A stretch of 64,000 nt of DNA, taken from positions 62,001-126,000 of the forward strand of contig NZ_CP109446.1 of assembly GCF_036227265.1 (NCBI RefSeq), given 5' to 3'. Below, piece after piece: positions 51,149 through 58,645 of the stretch (positions are counted from its first letter, which is position 1; every line of letters starts with the position of its first letter). A program made the position numbers and the translations under genes. The DNA is from Streptomyces sp. NBC_01476 (GTDB taxonomy: Bacteria > Actinomycetota > Actinomycetes > Streptomycetales > Streptomycetaceae). The notes under the pieces are model-generated. The model worked only from the letters and a program-made list of their open reading frames with translations. It was not told the origin of the DNA and did no database searches.

Positions 51149-51952
51149 GTGGCGGACTCCCAGGACGTGGCCGGAACGGTCCGGGCGCGCCCGGACGCCT
51201 CGCGCCGGCTGCCGCGGATCACCCTCGACCGGGGCCGGGTGCTCCTCGTCGCCTCCGGCGCGATCGGCGTCACCGCGCTGCCCGAGTGGGCGATGCTGCT
51301 GCGTGTCCAGTACGGCTGGTCGGTGCGCGTGTGCCTGACGTACTCCGCGGACCGGCTCGTCTCCCGGGAGGCGCTCGCCGCGGTGACCCAGGCGCCGGTC
51401 GCCGGCCCCGGCTGGGGGACGGAGCAGGGCGTCGTGCCGCACCAGGAGCTGGCGGAGTGGCCCGATCTGGTCGTCGTCGCCCCGGCCACGACGAACTTCG
51501 TCGCGAAGGCCGCGGCCGGCATGTCCGACAGCCTGGCCCTGACCACGGTGCTCTGCACGGCGGCCCCGGTACTGATCGCCCCGAGCATCCCGGAGAACGC
51601 GCTCGCCCGCCCCGCCGTCCGGCGCAACCTCCAGTGCCTGGCCGACGACGGGTATCACGTCGTGCCCATGGGACCCGGGCTGTCCGTCCACCTCGGCGCC
51701 GCCAGCGCCGCGGCCATGCCCGGACTGCCCGTCATCCTGCGGGTCGCGGCACGCGTACTCGCAGAGGGCCGGGCCGCGCGGGACGGCCGCGCACCGCTGA
51801 ACGACCACGCACCACTGAACGAGCGCGCACCGCTGAACGACCCTGCGCCGGAGGAGACCGGCACGGTGGCACAGGGACACGCGCCGGACCAGAACCGCGG
51901 GCAGCGCCAGGACCGTACTGCGGAACGGGTGGAGGCGGCCGGCCATGGCTGA
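51149..51952 (+). CDS. lanD: EpiD/MibD-like flavoprotein peptidyl-cysteine decarboxylase (HFCD family)
   Basis: 267 residues. The flavoprotein fold starts RVLLVASGAIGVTALPEW; the probable catalytic His is in VPHQELAEWPD (compare HVELS in EpiD), and VVAPATTNFVAKAAAGMSDS corresponds to the PASANT motif with its Asn kept. The substrate-clamp motif PxMN is changed to PSIPENAL, which may reflect a different peptide. The C-terminal 70 residues are a low-complexity tail with three 6-residue repeats. EpiD-type enzymes oxidatively decarboxylate a C-terminal Cys to an enethiolate, the step that gives AviCys or avionin. Start GTG follows GGAAGGA. Two precursors of this locus end in Cys, matching the need. 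Confidence 0.88.
   Translation: MADSQDVAGTVRARPDASRRLPRITLDRGRVLLVASGAIGVTALPEWAMLLRVQYGWSVRVCLTYSADRLVSREALAAVTQAPVAGPGWGTEQGVVPHQELAEWPDLVVVAPATTNFVAKAAAGMSDSLALTTVLCTAAPVLIAPSIPENALARPAVRRNLQCLADDGYHVVPMGPGLSVHLGAASAAAMPGLPVILRVAARVLAEGRAARDGRAPLNDHAPLNERAPLNDPAPEETGTVAQGHAPDQNRGQRQDRTAERVEAAGHG
51791..51844 (+). repeat. Three 18-base tandem repeats in the decarboxylase tail
   Basis: GCACCGCTGAACGACCAC and two close variants encode APLNDH-APLNER-APLNDP in the disordered tail after the flavoprotein domain. Likely a slippage product with little functional constraint. Confidence 0.8.
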
Positions 51953-53726
51953 TGTCCGCGCAGCACCCAACCCAGCTCCCAGCCCGGAACCCGAGCCCGC
52001 CCCCGGACCGGCACCCGCCCCCGCACCCACTCCCCCGCCCCCCTCCGCCGGCTCCCTGCTGCGCGGCGCCGCCCGCACCACCCGCGGCCGGCTCATCCTC
52101 CTCGCCACCCTGCTGCTCGTGAGCACCGCGACCGGGCTCGCCGCACCCGCGCTGCTCGCGACCGCTGTCGACGCGGTGCTGCGCGGCTCGGGCGCCGCCG
52201 GCCCGGCGGTCGCCTGGGCGGCGGTCGTGACGCTGGGCGCCGTCTGCGAATCCGTCATGGCGCCGCTGGGCACCGCCTGCGCGGCGTACGGCGCGCGCTG
52301 GCTGCGGATGCGGACCGTGGGGCACCTCGTGGGTCTGGGGACCAGGCCGCCGCTCCCGGCCGGGGAGGCGGTCACCCGGGTCGTACAGGCCGCCTCCCAG
52401 GCAGGCGCGCTGCCCGCCGCCTTCGCCCAGTGGGCGGTGACGGTGGCGGGGTCGCTCGCCGCACTGTGCTGGCTGTGGATCCTCGACTGGCCGTCCGGGC
52501 TCGCCTTCACCCTCGCGACGCCGGCCACCGTGCTGGTCGCCCGGCGGTTCGTCGGCCAGGTCACCGAGGCGCACGCCGACTACCTGGCGGCCCAGGGCGC
52601 CGTCGCGACCCGCCTGCTCACCGCTCTCGCCGGTGCCCGGACCATCCGCGCCTCGGACACGCTGAACGCCGAGACCGCACGCGTGCTGGCGCCGCTGCCC
52701 GAGGTGTCGGCCGCCGGGTGGCGGATGTGGCGGCTGCAGCGCGGCACGATCTGGCAGTTCGGCCTGCTGATGTCGCTGACCGAGGCGCTGGTGCTCGGGG
52801 TCGCGGGCTTCGGCGTGAGTGACGGCCGGCTGACCGCGGGCCAACTGGTCGCCGTCGCTGGGTACTTGCAGCTCTCCTTCCAGGCGGTGGAGCAGATCGA
52901 CGGGATTCTCGGGCTCGCGCAGTCCCGCGCGGCGGCGGCCAGGACCGCCGCGGCGCTCGCGTATCCGCCGCTGCGGTACGGCGCGGGCGGCGCTCCCCGC
53001 GGTCCCGGTGCGGTGAGCCTGCGCCGGGTGACGGTGCGCCGCGACGACGCGGTGCTGCTCGACGGCGTCGACCTCGACCTGCCGGCCGGTGCCTCGATCG
53101 CGCTGGTCGGCCGCACGGCCGCGGGCAAGAGCCTGCTCGCCGGGCTGCCCGGCCGGCTCATTGACCCGGACGAGGGCGAGGTGCTGCTCGACGGCGTGCC
53201 CGTCCGCCGGTTCTCCTCCGCCGAGTTGCGGCGTGCGGTCACGTACGCCTTCGAGCAGCCGGTGCTGGTGGGTGGCACGCTGCACGACGTCATCGCGTAC
53301 GGTCGGCCGGGGCTGCCGCGCGCGGAGGTGGAGCGTGCCGCCAGGGCCGCCCGCGCCGACGGGTTCGTGCGGCGGCTGCCCGACGGTTACGACACCGCGC
53401 TCGCGGCCACGCCCCTGTCCGGCGGCGAGCGCCAACGCCTCGGTCTGGCCCGCACGCTGGCCCGGCAGGCCGGCGTCTATGTGCTCGACGACGCGACCTC
53501 CGGGCTGGACACGGTCACCGAGGCCGAGGTCGGCGCTGCCGTCACCACCACCCTGGCGGGGCGGACCCGTCTGGTGGTCGCGCACCGCGTCACCACCGCC
53601 GCCCGCTGCGACGTGGTCCTGTGGCTGGAGGCCGGCCGGGTCCGCGCGCTGGCCCCGCATTCCGCGCTCTGGCCCGACCCGGCGTACCGGGCGGTCTTCG
53701 CCGCCGTCGAAGGAGCCGCGTCATGA
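51945..53726 (+). CDS. ABC exporter half-transporter 1 (membrane + ATPase domains)
   Basis: 593 residues after a Pro/Ala-rich N-terminal tail. About six membrane segments (LILLATLLLVSTATGLAAPA onward) are followed by an ATPase domain with Walker A GRTAAGKSLLAG near 388, signature LSGGERQRLGLARTL near 492, Walker B VYVLDDATSGLD near 512 and H-loop VAHRV. The residue after the Walker B Asp is Asp instead of the catalytic Glu, so this is probably the degenerate half of a heterodimer. Starts 8 bases inside the decarboxylase gene; the stop overlaps the partner (ATGA). Comparable with RamA/RamB pairs in SapB-type loci. Confidence 0.93.
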   Translation: MADVRAAPNPAPSPEPEPAPGPAPAPAPTPPPPSAGSLLRGAARTTRGRLILLATLLLVSTATGLAAPALLATAVDAVLRGSGAAGPAVAWAAVVTLGAVCESVMAPLGTACAAYGARWLRMRTVGHLVGLGTRPPLPAGEAVTRVVQAASQAGALPAAFAQWAVTVAGSLAALCWLWILDWPSGLAFTLATPATVLVARRFVGQVTEAHADYLAAQGAVATRLLTALAGARTIRASDTLNAETARVLAPLPEVSAAGWRMWRLQRGTIWQFGLLMSLTEALVLGVAGFGVSDGRLTAGQLVAVAGYLQLSFQAVEQIDGILGLAQSRAAAARTAAALAYPPLRYGAGGAPRGPGAVSLRRVTVRRDDAVLLDGVDLDLPAGASIALVGRTAAGKSLLAGLPGRLIDPDEGEVLLDGVPVRRFSSAELRRAVTYAFEQPVLVGGTLHDVIAYGRPGLPRAEVERAARAARADGFVRRLPDGYDTALAATPLSGGERQRLGLARTLARQAGVYVLDDATSGLDTVTEAEVGAAVTTTLAGRTRLVVAHRVTTAARCDVVLWLEAGRVRALAPHSALWPDPAYRAVFAAVEGAAS

Positions 53727-55459
53727 ACGTCACCGAACACCGGTCCGGGCTGCGGCTGTTGCGGGAGGCCCTGCGCGGCACCCGGGGGTCGCTGCTGCGG
53801 GTCGGGGTGTGGTCCGCGGTGGAGGCGGCGCCCGCGCTCGCGGCCGGCTGGGTGCTGGCCGCGGCACTCGACCGTGGTTTCCTCGCCGGCCGCCCGTCGG
53901 TCGGCCTGGCCTGGCTGATCCTGCTGGGCGGGCTGTACGCGGTCCGGGCCCTGGCCGAGCGCGCGGTGTTCGAGCCGCTCGCCCGGATCGTGGAACCGCT
54001 GCGCGACGAGTTGGTCCGCCGTGTCGTGCGCGGGACGCTGCACGCCGCCGCGTACCGGACCCGTCCCGCGGACGCGGCCGGCGTCTCCCGGCTGACGACG
54101 CAGGTCGACAGCGTGCGCGGCATCGTCGGCGCGATCCTGCGCACCGCCCGCCCGCTGGCGGTGACCCTGGTCGCCGCGCTCACCGGGCTCACCGCCCTCG
54201 ATCCGCTGCTCGCGGGGCTGGTCGCGCTGCCGCTGGCCGCGGCACTGGCGGTCTTCCTGCTGAGCATGCGCGCGCTGACGCGGCGCCGGCGGGACTACCT
54301 GATCGCCGAGGAGCAGGTCGCCGCTACCACGGGAGCTGTGCTGGCGGCCGGGCGGGATCTGACCGCTCTGGGCGCCGAGGAACAGGCCGTGGCCGACGTG
54401 CGGCGGGCCGCGGACGTTTCGACGGCGGCGGCCCTGTCCGTCGCCCGGGCAGCGGCCGTCCGTGTGCCGGTGCTGCTGATCGGCGGTCAACTCCCGGTCC
54501 TGCTGATGCTGTTGGCGGGTCCCGCGCTGGTGGAGCGGGGCGCCGTCCGGCCCGGTGTGGTGGTCGGCGCGATCCTGTACGTCACCGCGTACCTGATCCC
54601 GGCCCTCCAGCTGATGACCGGCTCGGTGGCGGGTTACTGGAGCCAGTTGCGCGTACTGTCCGCTCGGCTGGCCGCTGCCTCTGCGGTGCCCGAGGAGCCG
54701 GAGGAACCCGCGCCCGGTGTGCTGTGCGCCGCGGAGGAGGGTGCGGGCGACCTGGTGGTGCGTGACCTGACCTTCGTGTACGGGCCGCACGCCGAGCCGG
54801 TGCTGCGAGGGCTGAATGTGACGGTCCCGGACGGCGACCACCTCGCCGTGGTGGGGCCGAGCGGCATCGGCAAGTCCACGCTGGCGGGGCTGCTCGCCGG
54901 GATCGAGACCCCGCTGGCCGGGTCCGTGACCCTCGGCGGGCGCCCGGTCCGCGTCGGCCCGATCGCCCTGCTGCCCCAGGAGGCTTACGTCTTCCCGGGC
55001 ACGGTCGGGGAGAACCTGCGCTACCTCGCGCCGGAACTCGGCACCGCCGCGCTTGACCGGGCCGTCGCGGCGGTCGGGGCGCAGGAGCTTGTCGCCCGGC
55101 TGGGCGGTCACGCCGCCGAACTGGCCGACCCGGCCCGCACCTTGTCCGCCGGGGAGCGCCAACTGATCGCCCTGGCTCGGATGTACGCGTCCCCGGCGCG
55201 CGTGATCGTCCTGGACGAGGCCACCTGCCACCTCGACATGGCCGCCGAGGCGGTGGCCGAAGCCGCGTTCGCGGCCAGGCCCGGCACCCTGATCGTGATC
55301 GCCCACCGCCTCACCACCGCGGCCCGTGCCCGGCGGATCCTCTTCCTGGACGGCGGCAGCCCGGCCCTCGGCACGCACGCCGAACTCCTCACCGCCAGCC
55401 CGGCGTACGCGTCGCTGGTCGGTCACTGGGCCGTTCCGGTGCCGGCGCCGGCCTCGTGA
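53723..55459 (+). CDS. ABC exporter half-transporter 2 (membrane + ATPase domains)
   Basis: 578 residues. Six membrane segments, then Walker A GPSGIGKSTLAGLLAG near 379, signature LSAGERQLIALARMY near 475, Walker B VIVLDEATCHLD with the catalytic Glu near 496, and H-loop IAHRLTT. It supplies the canonical ATP site of the heterodimer with the upstream half. There is no C39 peptidase domain, so leader removal must be done by another protease, as is usual for class III lanthipeptides. Starts at ATG overlapping the previous stop; an upstream start in frame is inside the previous gene. Confidence 0.94.
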   Translation: MNVTEHRSGLRLLREALRGTRGSLLRVGVWSAVEAAPALAAGWVLAAALDRGFLAGRPSVGLAWLILLGGLYAVRALAERAVFEPLARIVEPLRDELVRRVVRGTLHAAAYRTRPADAAGVSRLTTQVDSVRGIVGAILRTARPLAVTLVAALTGLTALDPLLAGLVALPLAAALAVFLLSMRALTRRRRDYLIAEEQVAATTGAVLAAGRDLTALGAEEQAVADVRRAADVSTAAALSVARAAAVRVPVLLIGGQLPVLLMLLAGPALVERGAVRPGVVVGAILYVTAYLIPALQLMTGSVAGYWSQLRVLSARLAAASAVPEEPEEPAPGVLCAAEEGAGDLVVRDLTFVYGPHAEPVLRGLNVTVPDGDHLAVVGPSGIGKSTLAGLLAGIETPLAGSVTLGGRPVRVGPIALLPQEAYVFPGTVGENLRYLAPELGTAALDRAVAAVGAQELVARLGGHAAELADPARTLSAGERQLIALARMYASPARVIVLDEATCHLDMAAEAVAEAAFAARPGTLIVIAHRLTTAARARRILFLDGGSPALGTHAELLTASPAYASLVGHWAVPVPAPAS

Positions 55460-55463
55460 ACGC

Positions 55464-55511
55464 GCCTGCCGTCCAGGCGGCTTGCACCCTCAGCGGGCGG
55501 GTCCGCCCCGC
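55464..55511. terminator. Short hairpins between convergent exporter and regulator genes
   Basis: GCCTG-CCGTC-CAGGC (55464-55478) and a second GC-rich stem, GCGGGCG/CGCCCCGC (55493-55511), fill the 58-base convergent gap. They may act as a bidirectional terminator. Confidence 0.4.
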
Positions 55512-55517
55512 CGGAGG

Positions 55518-57911
55518 TCAGCCCCCGGCGACGGGGAGCGGCGGGGCGGCGGCGAGCGCGGTACGCGAACGGGCGCCTGTCTTGCGGAAGATGCGAGTGA
55601 GATGGGCCTCGACCGTCTTCACCGAGACGAAGAGCGCGGCTGCGATGTCCCGGTTGGACTTGCCCGCGCGGACCATCCGTACGATCTCCGCCTCCCGTAC
55701 CGACAGCCCGGCGCCGGGCGCGGCGGCCGACTGCCGGGGCATGCGGGCGCCGATCGCGCGCTGCCGGTCCACGGCGAGGCCGCGCAGCCAGGTCGAACCC
55801 GCCGCCACCGCGAGCGCCTTGGCCCGGCCCGCTTCGGCCGTGGCCTCGGTCAGCCGGTCGAGCGCGGCCAGCCGCCGGGCCAGCAGGAGCCGCGCGTGGC
55901 TCTCCCACAGGGCCATTCCGCGGTCGGCGAACCCCGCGGCGGCCTCGCTCAGCAGCGGCACCGCGTCCGCGTCGCTCGCCCCGGACGCCCGCGCGCACAG
56001 GGCGGTCGCGCGGCGGCCGGGTGTCGAGGGGCCCGGCCGGACCGGCAGGGCATCGCCGGCCGCGGGAACTGCGGAGGCCGCAGGGGCCACGGGGGTCGCG
56101 GGGGCCAGGACCGCCCACCACAGCCGTTCGGCGCCGTCGGCCGCCGGTGCGCCGGCGACCGACGGCGCCGGGCCGTCCCGCCAGGCCAGGGCCGAGGTGC
56201 GCAGCATCCGTGCGAGCCGGGCGAGATCGCCGCGGTCCTGGTCGTCCGCCGCGGCCTCGGCGTCCTCCAGCGAGCGCAGCGCCTCGCCGGTGCGGCCCAG
56301 CGCGAGCAGCGCGTAGCCGTGGCCGAACAGCAGCCGGGGCAGCAGGCCGGTCCAGCCGGTCTCCCGCGCGGCCCGCACGCCGCGGCCGAAGAGTTCGGCG
56401 GCGGCCGGGTAGCGCTCGGCCAGGTTGGCTGCCCAGCCGAGGCGTACGACGGTGTGCTGCCGGCGGGCGAGGTCCGCGGGGGTGAGATCCGCCAGTACGG
56501 GTGTCGCGCGTGCGGCTCCCGCACGGTAGGCCGCGTCGTCGCCCGCGAGGGCGCCGGCCAGGGCGAGGACGGCGGCCGCGTCCGGCCCGGTGTCGTCGGC
56601 CAGCAGGGTGCGGACGGCGGGCAGCCGCCCGCGGGCCGCGGCCAGCACCGCCAACTGCCGTCGCAGGTCGGCCGCTTCGGTCTCGTCGGCGGTGCGCAGT
56701 GCCGTCCGGAGCAGGTCCCCGGCCTGCCGGTGGCGGCCGAGGTCGGTCGCCAGCCGGGCGTGCAGCGCGAGGCCCGCCACCGGGTCGGCGAGGTCTTCGA
56801 TCTCGGGCAGCAGGTCGCCGCGCAGCCGGTGGTCGCCGGTGCGCTCCGCGGCGTGCCACAGTGCGTGCAGGATGCGCCGGCGCACCGTGGTGTCGGCGTC
56901 GCCGGGCAGGATCCGGCGGGCGGCGTGCAGCCACTGGGCGGCCCGCGCCGGGTGGGTGTCGAGGACGCGGTGGGCCGCCTCGGCAAGCGTGCGCACGGCC
57001 GGCAGGTCGCCTGGCGCGGCGGACCGGGCGAGGTGCGGGGCGCGGTCGACGGGGTCGGCGCCGGCCGCCCGGAGGACACGGGCGGCGCGGGCGTGGGCGG
57101 CGATGCGCGCACCGGGCGGCATCCTGGCGTGCAGGACGGCCCGCAGCAGGGGGTGCCGGAACCGGAGGAGCGGGACGGCTCCGGGTGCGGCGCGGATGAC
57201 GCCGCGTTCGGCGAGGGCGTCCAGCGCGGTCAGTGCGCGGGGCAGGTCGTACCCTGCGACCGCCGCGGCCTGCGCCGGGTGGAAGACGTCGCCCAGTACG
57301 GCCGCGGCCCGGGCCACTTCACGCTCGGCGGGAGCGAGCCCGGACGGCTCGCGGGCCACGGCCGGGGCAGGGCCGGGAAACAGGCCGTCGCGGGCCAGCG
57401 CGCGCAACTCGCCGTCGGAGAGGGGGGCCAGTGTGCCCGCCCAGCCCGGGATGCCGCCGGTGAGGCGGTGGAGCAGTGCGCCGCGCCAGGGGGACGTCCG
57501 TGGCCCGAGGAGCTTGTCGAACGCCTCGCGGTCGAGGGGCGCGAGCGCGATCCGTTCTGCCCCGTCGGTGACGGGGTGCTCGGGCAGCACGGTGCGGGCC
57601 ACGACGAGGGTGCCGCCGGGCCCGCCCCGGCTGCCGGGATCGCGGGCGGGGAGATGACCGGCGGGGCGGGCGGGGCCGTCGTCCAGACAGACGACGACAC
57701 CGCGGGCTCCGGGCGGAATCCGCGCGGGGTTCCACAGGACGGTCAGCCCGTGCAGCTCGGCGCGGGACGCGAGCCGGGACAGCGTACGGGTCCGGCCGGT
57801 GCCCGGCTCGCCGGCGATCTCGATCTGCCGTACGGCTCCCACCGGCCCGGGGCCCGCCTTCAGCGCCCGGGCCAGCGCGGCGGCTGCCTGCTGCGCGGGC
57901 TCGCCGGTCAT
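55518..57911 (-). CDS. LuxR-family regulator, large ATP-binding (LAL) type
   Basis: 797 residues. An N-terminal ATPase-like region has GEPGTGRTRTLSRLA as a P-loop variant (Arg-Thr instead of Lys-Ser/Thr, so ATP binding is doubtful). A long helical, TPR-like middle (about 250-690) follows, and the C-terminal LuxR helix-turn-helix is LSVREAEIVRMVRAGKSNRD plus SVKTVEAHLTRIFRKTGARS. Start ATG overlaps the stop of precursor A (ATGA), so it is made together with the synthetase and three precursors. It is most likely the pathway activator, and autoregulation through the operon promoter would follow. Confidence 0.93.
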   Translation of the reverse strand: MTGEPAQQAAAALARALKAGPGPVGAVRQIEIAGEPGTGRTRTLSRLASRAELHGLTVLWNPARIPPGARGVVVCLDDGPARPAGHLPARDPGSRGGPGGTLVVARTVLPEHPVTDGAERIALAPLDREAFDKLLGPRTSPWRGALLHRLTGGIPGWAGTLAPLSDGELRALARDGLFPGPAPAVAREPSGLAPAEREVARAAAVLGDVFHPAQAAAVAGYDLPRALTALDALAERGVIRAAPGAVPLLRFRHPLLRAVLHARMPPGARIAAHARAARVLRAAGADPVDRAPHLARSAAPGDLPAVRTLAEAAHRVLDTHPARAAQWLHAARRILPGDADTTVRRRILHALWHAAERTGDHRLRGDLLPEIEDLADPVAGLALHARLATDLGRHRQAGDLLRTALRTADETEAADLRRQLAVLAAARGRLPAVRTLLADDTGPDAAAVLALAGALAGDDAAYRAGAARATPVLADLTPADLARRQHTVVRLGWAANLAERYPAAAELFGRGVRAARETGWTGLLPRLLFGHGYALLALGRTGEALRSLEDAEAAADDQDRGDLARLARMLRTSALAWRDGPAPSVAGAPAADGAERLWWAVLAPATPVAPAASAVPAAGDALPVRPGPSTPGRRATALCARASGASDADAVPLLSEAAAGFADRGMALWESHARLLLARRLAALDRLTEATAEAGRAKALAVAAGSTWLRGLAVDRQRAIGARMPRQSAAAPGAGLSVREAEIVRMVRAGKSNRDIAAALFVSVKTVEAHLTRIFRKTGARSRTALAAAPPLPVAGG

Positions 57912-58027
57912 TCGCAGAAGAGGCTGAAAATGCTGCCGCAGCAGTTGGCGGTGCTGGTGGACATCACAACGTCCGGATCGGGGCCGTCGTCGGATGCGAG
58001 CTCCTGGAGCAGCAGGACCTGGGTCAT
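57908..58027 (-). CDS. Class III lanthipeptide precursor A (39 residues, C-terminal Glu)
   Basis: Leader MTQVLLLQELASDD carries the hydrophobic LxLQEL motif bound by class III LanKC enzymes, then an acidic spacer. The core ends STSTANCCGSIFSLFCE. It contains S-I-F-S-L-F-C (S-x-x-S-x-x-C), the labionin/avionin ring pattern, but one residue shorter than in precursors B and C and with a Glu after the last Cys. Without trimming, the decarboxylase cannot act on it. Extra Cys-Cys in the core is unusual. AAAAGGAA lies 9 bases upstream of the ATG. Its stop overlaps the LuxR start. Confidence 0.85.
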   Translation of the reverse strand: MTQVLLLQELASDDGPDPDVVMSTSTANCCGSIFSLFCE

Positions 58028-58124
58028 GGGGATCGTTTCCTTTTCGCAGAAGGGGAGCAGTGGGGGTGGCTGGGGGACGGAACCGGCGCCCCCGCGCGGA
58101 CGCAGCCGGCGCCGGCGGCCTGCC

Positions 58125-58250
58125 TCAGCAGAGGACGACGCTGAAGGCGCTGGAGCAGTCGCCGAGGCTGATGGCGCTGATCGGGACCATGGCGTCCGGA
58201 CCGGCGCTGTCGTCACCGGCGAGTTCCTGGAGCAGCAGGACCTGGACCAT
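58125..58250 (-). CDS. Class III lanthipeptide precursor B (41 residues, C-terminal Cys)
   Basis: Leader MVQVLLLQELAGDDSAGPDA resembles precursor A. The core ends SLGDCSSAFSVVLC, where S-A-F-S-V-V-L-C is an exact S-x-x-S-x-x-x-C pattern with Cys as the final residue. LanKC phosphorylates and eliminates the Ser residues, and a C-terminal Cys can be decarboxylated by the EpiD-like enzyme to close an avionin. An additional Cys lies ahead of the ring. AAAGGAAG is about 12 bases before the ATG. Middle of the three tandem precursor genes. Confidence 0.88.
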   Translation of the reverse strand: MVQVLLLQELAGDDSAGPDAMVPISAISLGDCSSAFSVVLC

Positions 58251-58459
58251 GGAGACCGCTTCCTTTCGGCGTGGTGAGCGGGGGACGGCGCAGGGACCCC
58301 GGGCTCATCGGCGTCGAGGCCCGGGAGCGGGGGCACAGGGGCGGCACTCCTCGGCGAGGTGCACCGGGGGGCGGCGCGGAAAAGCACGCCGCGGTGGTGG
58401 GGAGGACGCGCGCCCGGCGGTGGGTTCGGCCGCCGCCGGGCGCACGGAGGGCATCCAGG

Positions 58460-58585
58460 TCAGCAGACGAAGATGCTCCAGTTGCTGTCGCAGGCCGCGC
58501 CGCTCAGCGAGCTGTAGGCGATGACGCCTTCCTCGTCGGGGCCGAAGTCGGTGTCCAGCTCCTGGAGTTCGAGGATCTGGGTCAT
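58460..58585 (-). CDS. Class III lanthipeptide precursor C (41 residues, C-terminal Cys)
   Basis: Leader MTQILELQELDTDFGPDEEG has the LxLQEL motif. The core ends ACDSNWSIFVC, with S-N-W-S-I-F-V-C matching S-x-x-S-x-x-x-C and Cys last. It is the most diverged of the three tandem precursors outside the ring, and its leader is more acidic. Good AGAAGGAG site 6 bases before the ATG; 60 bases downstream of the synthetase stop, so co-transcribed. Predicted substrate of both LanKC and LanD. Confidence 0.88.
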   Translation of the reverse strand: MTQILELQELDTDFGPDEEGVIAYSSLSGAACDSNWSIFVC

Positions 58586-58645
58586 GGCGGTCTCCTTCTG
58601 TCGGTGCGTGATTGTTTTCCTTGCCCGGCCGGTCGCGGCCGGAGT

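Noticed and set aside
55326..58277. Plus-strand open frame of 983 codons opposite the LuxR gene and precursors
   Set aside because: Antisense shadow; the precursors and the LuxR helix-turn-helix are clear on the minus strand.
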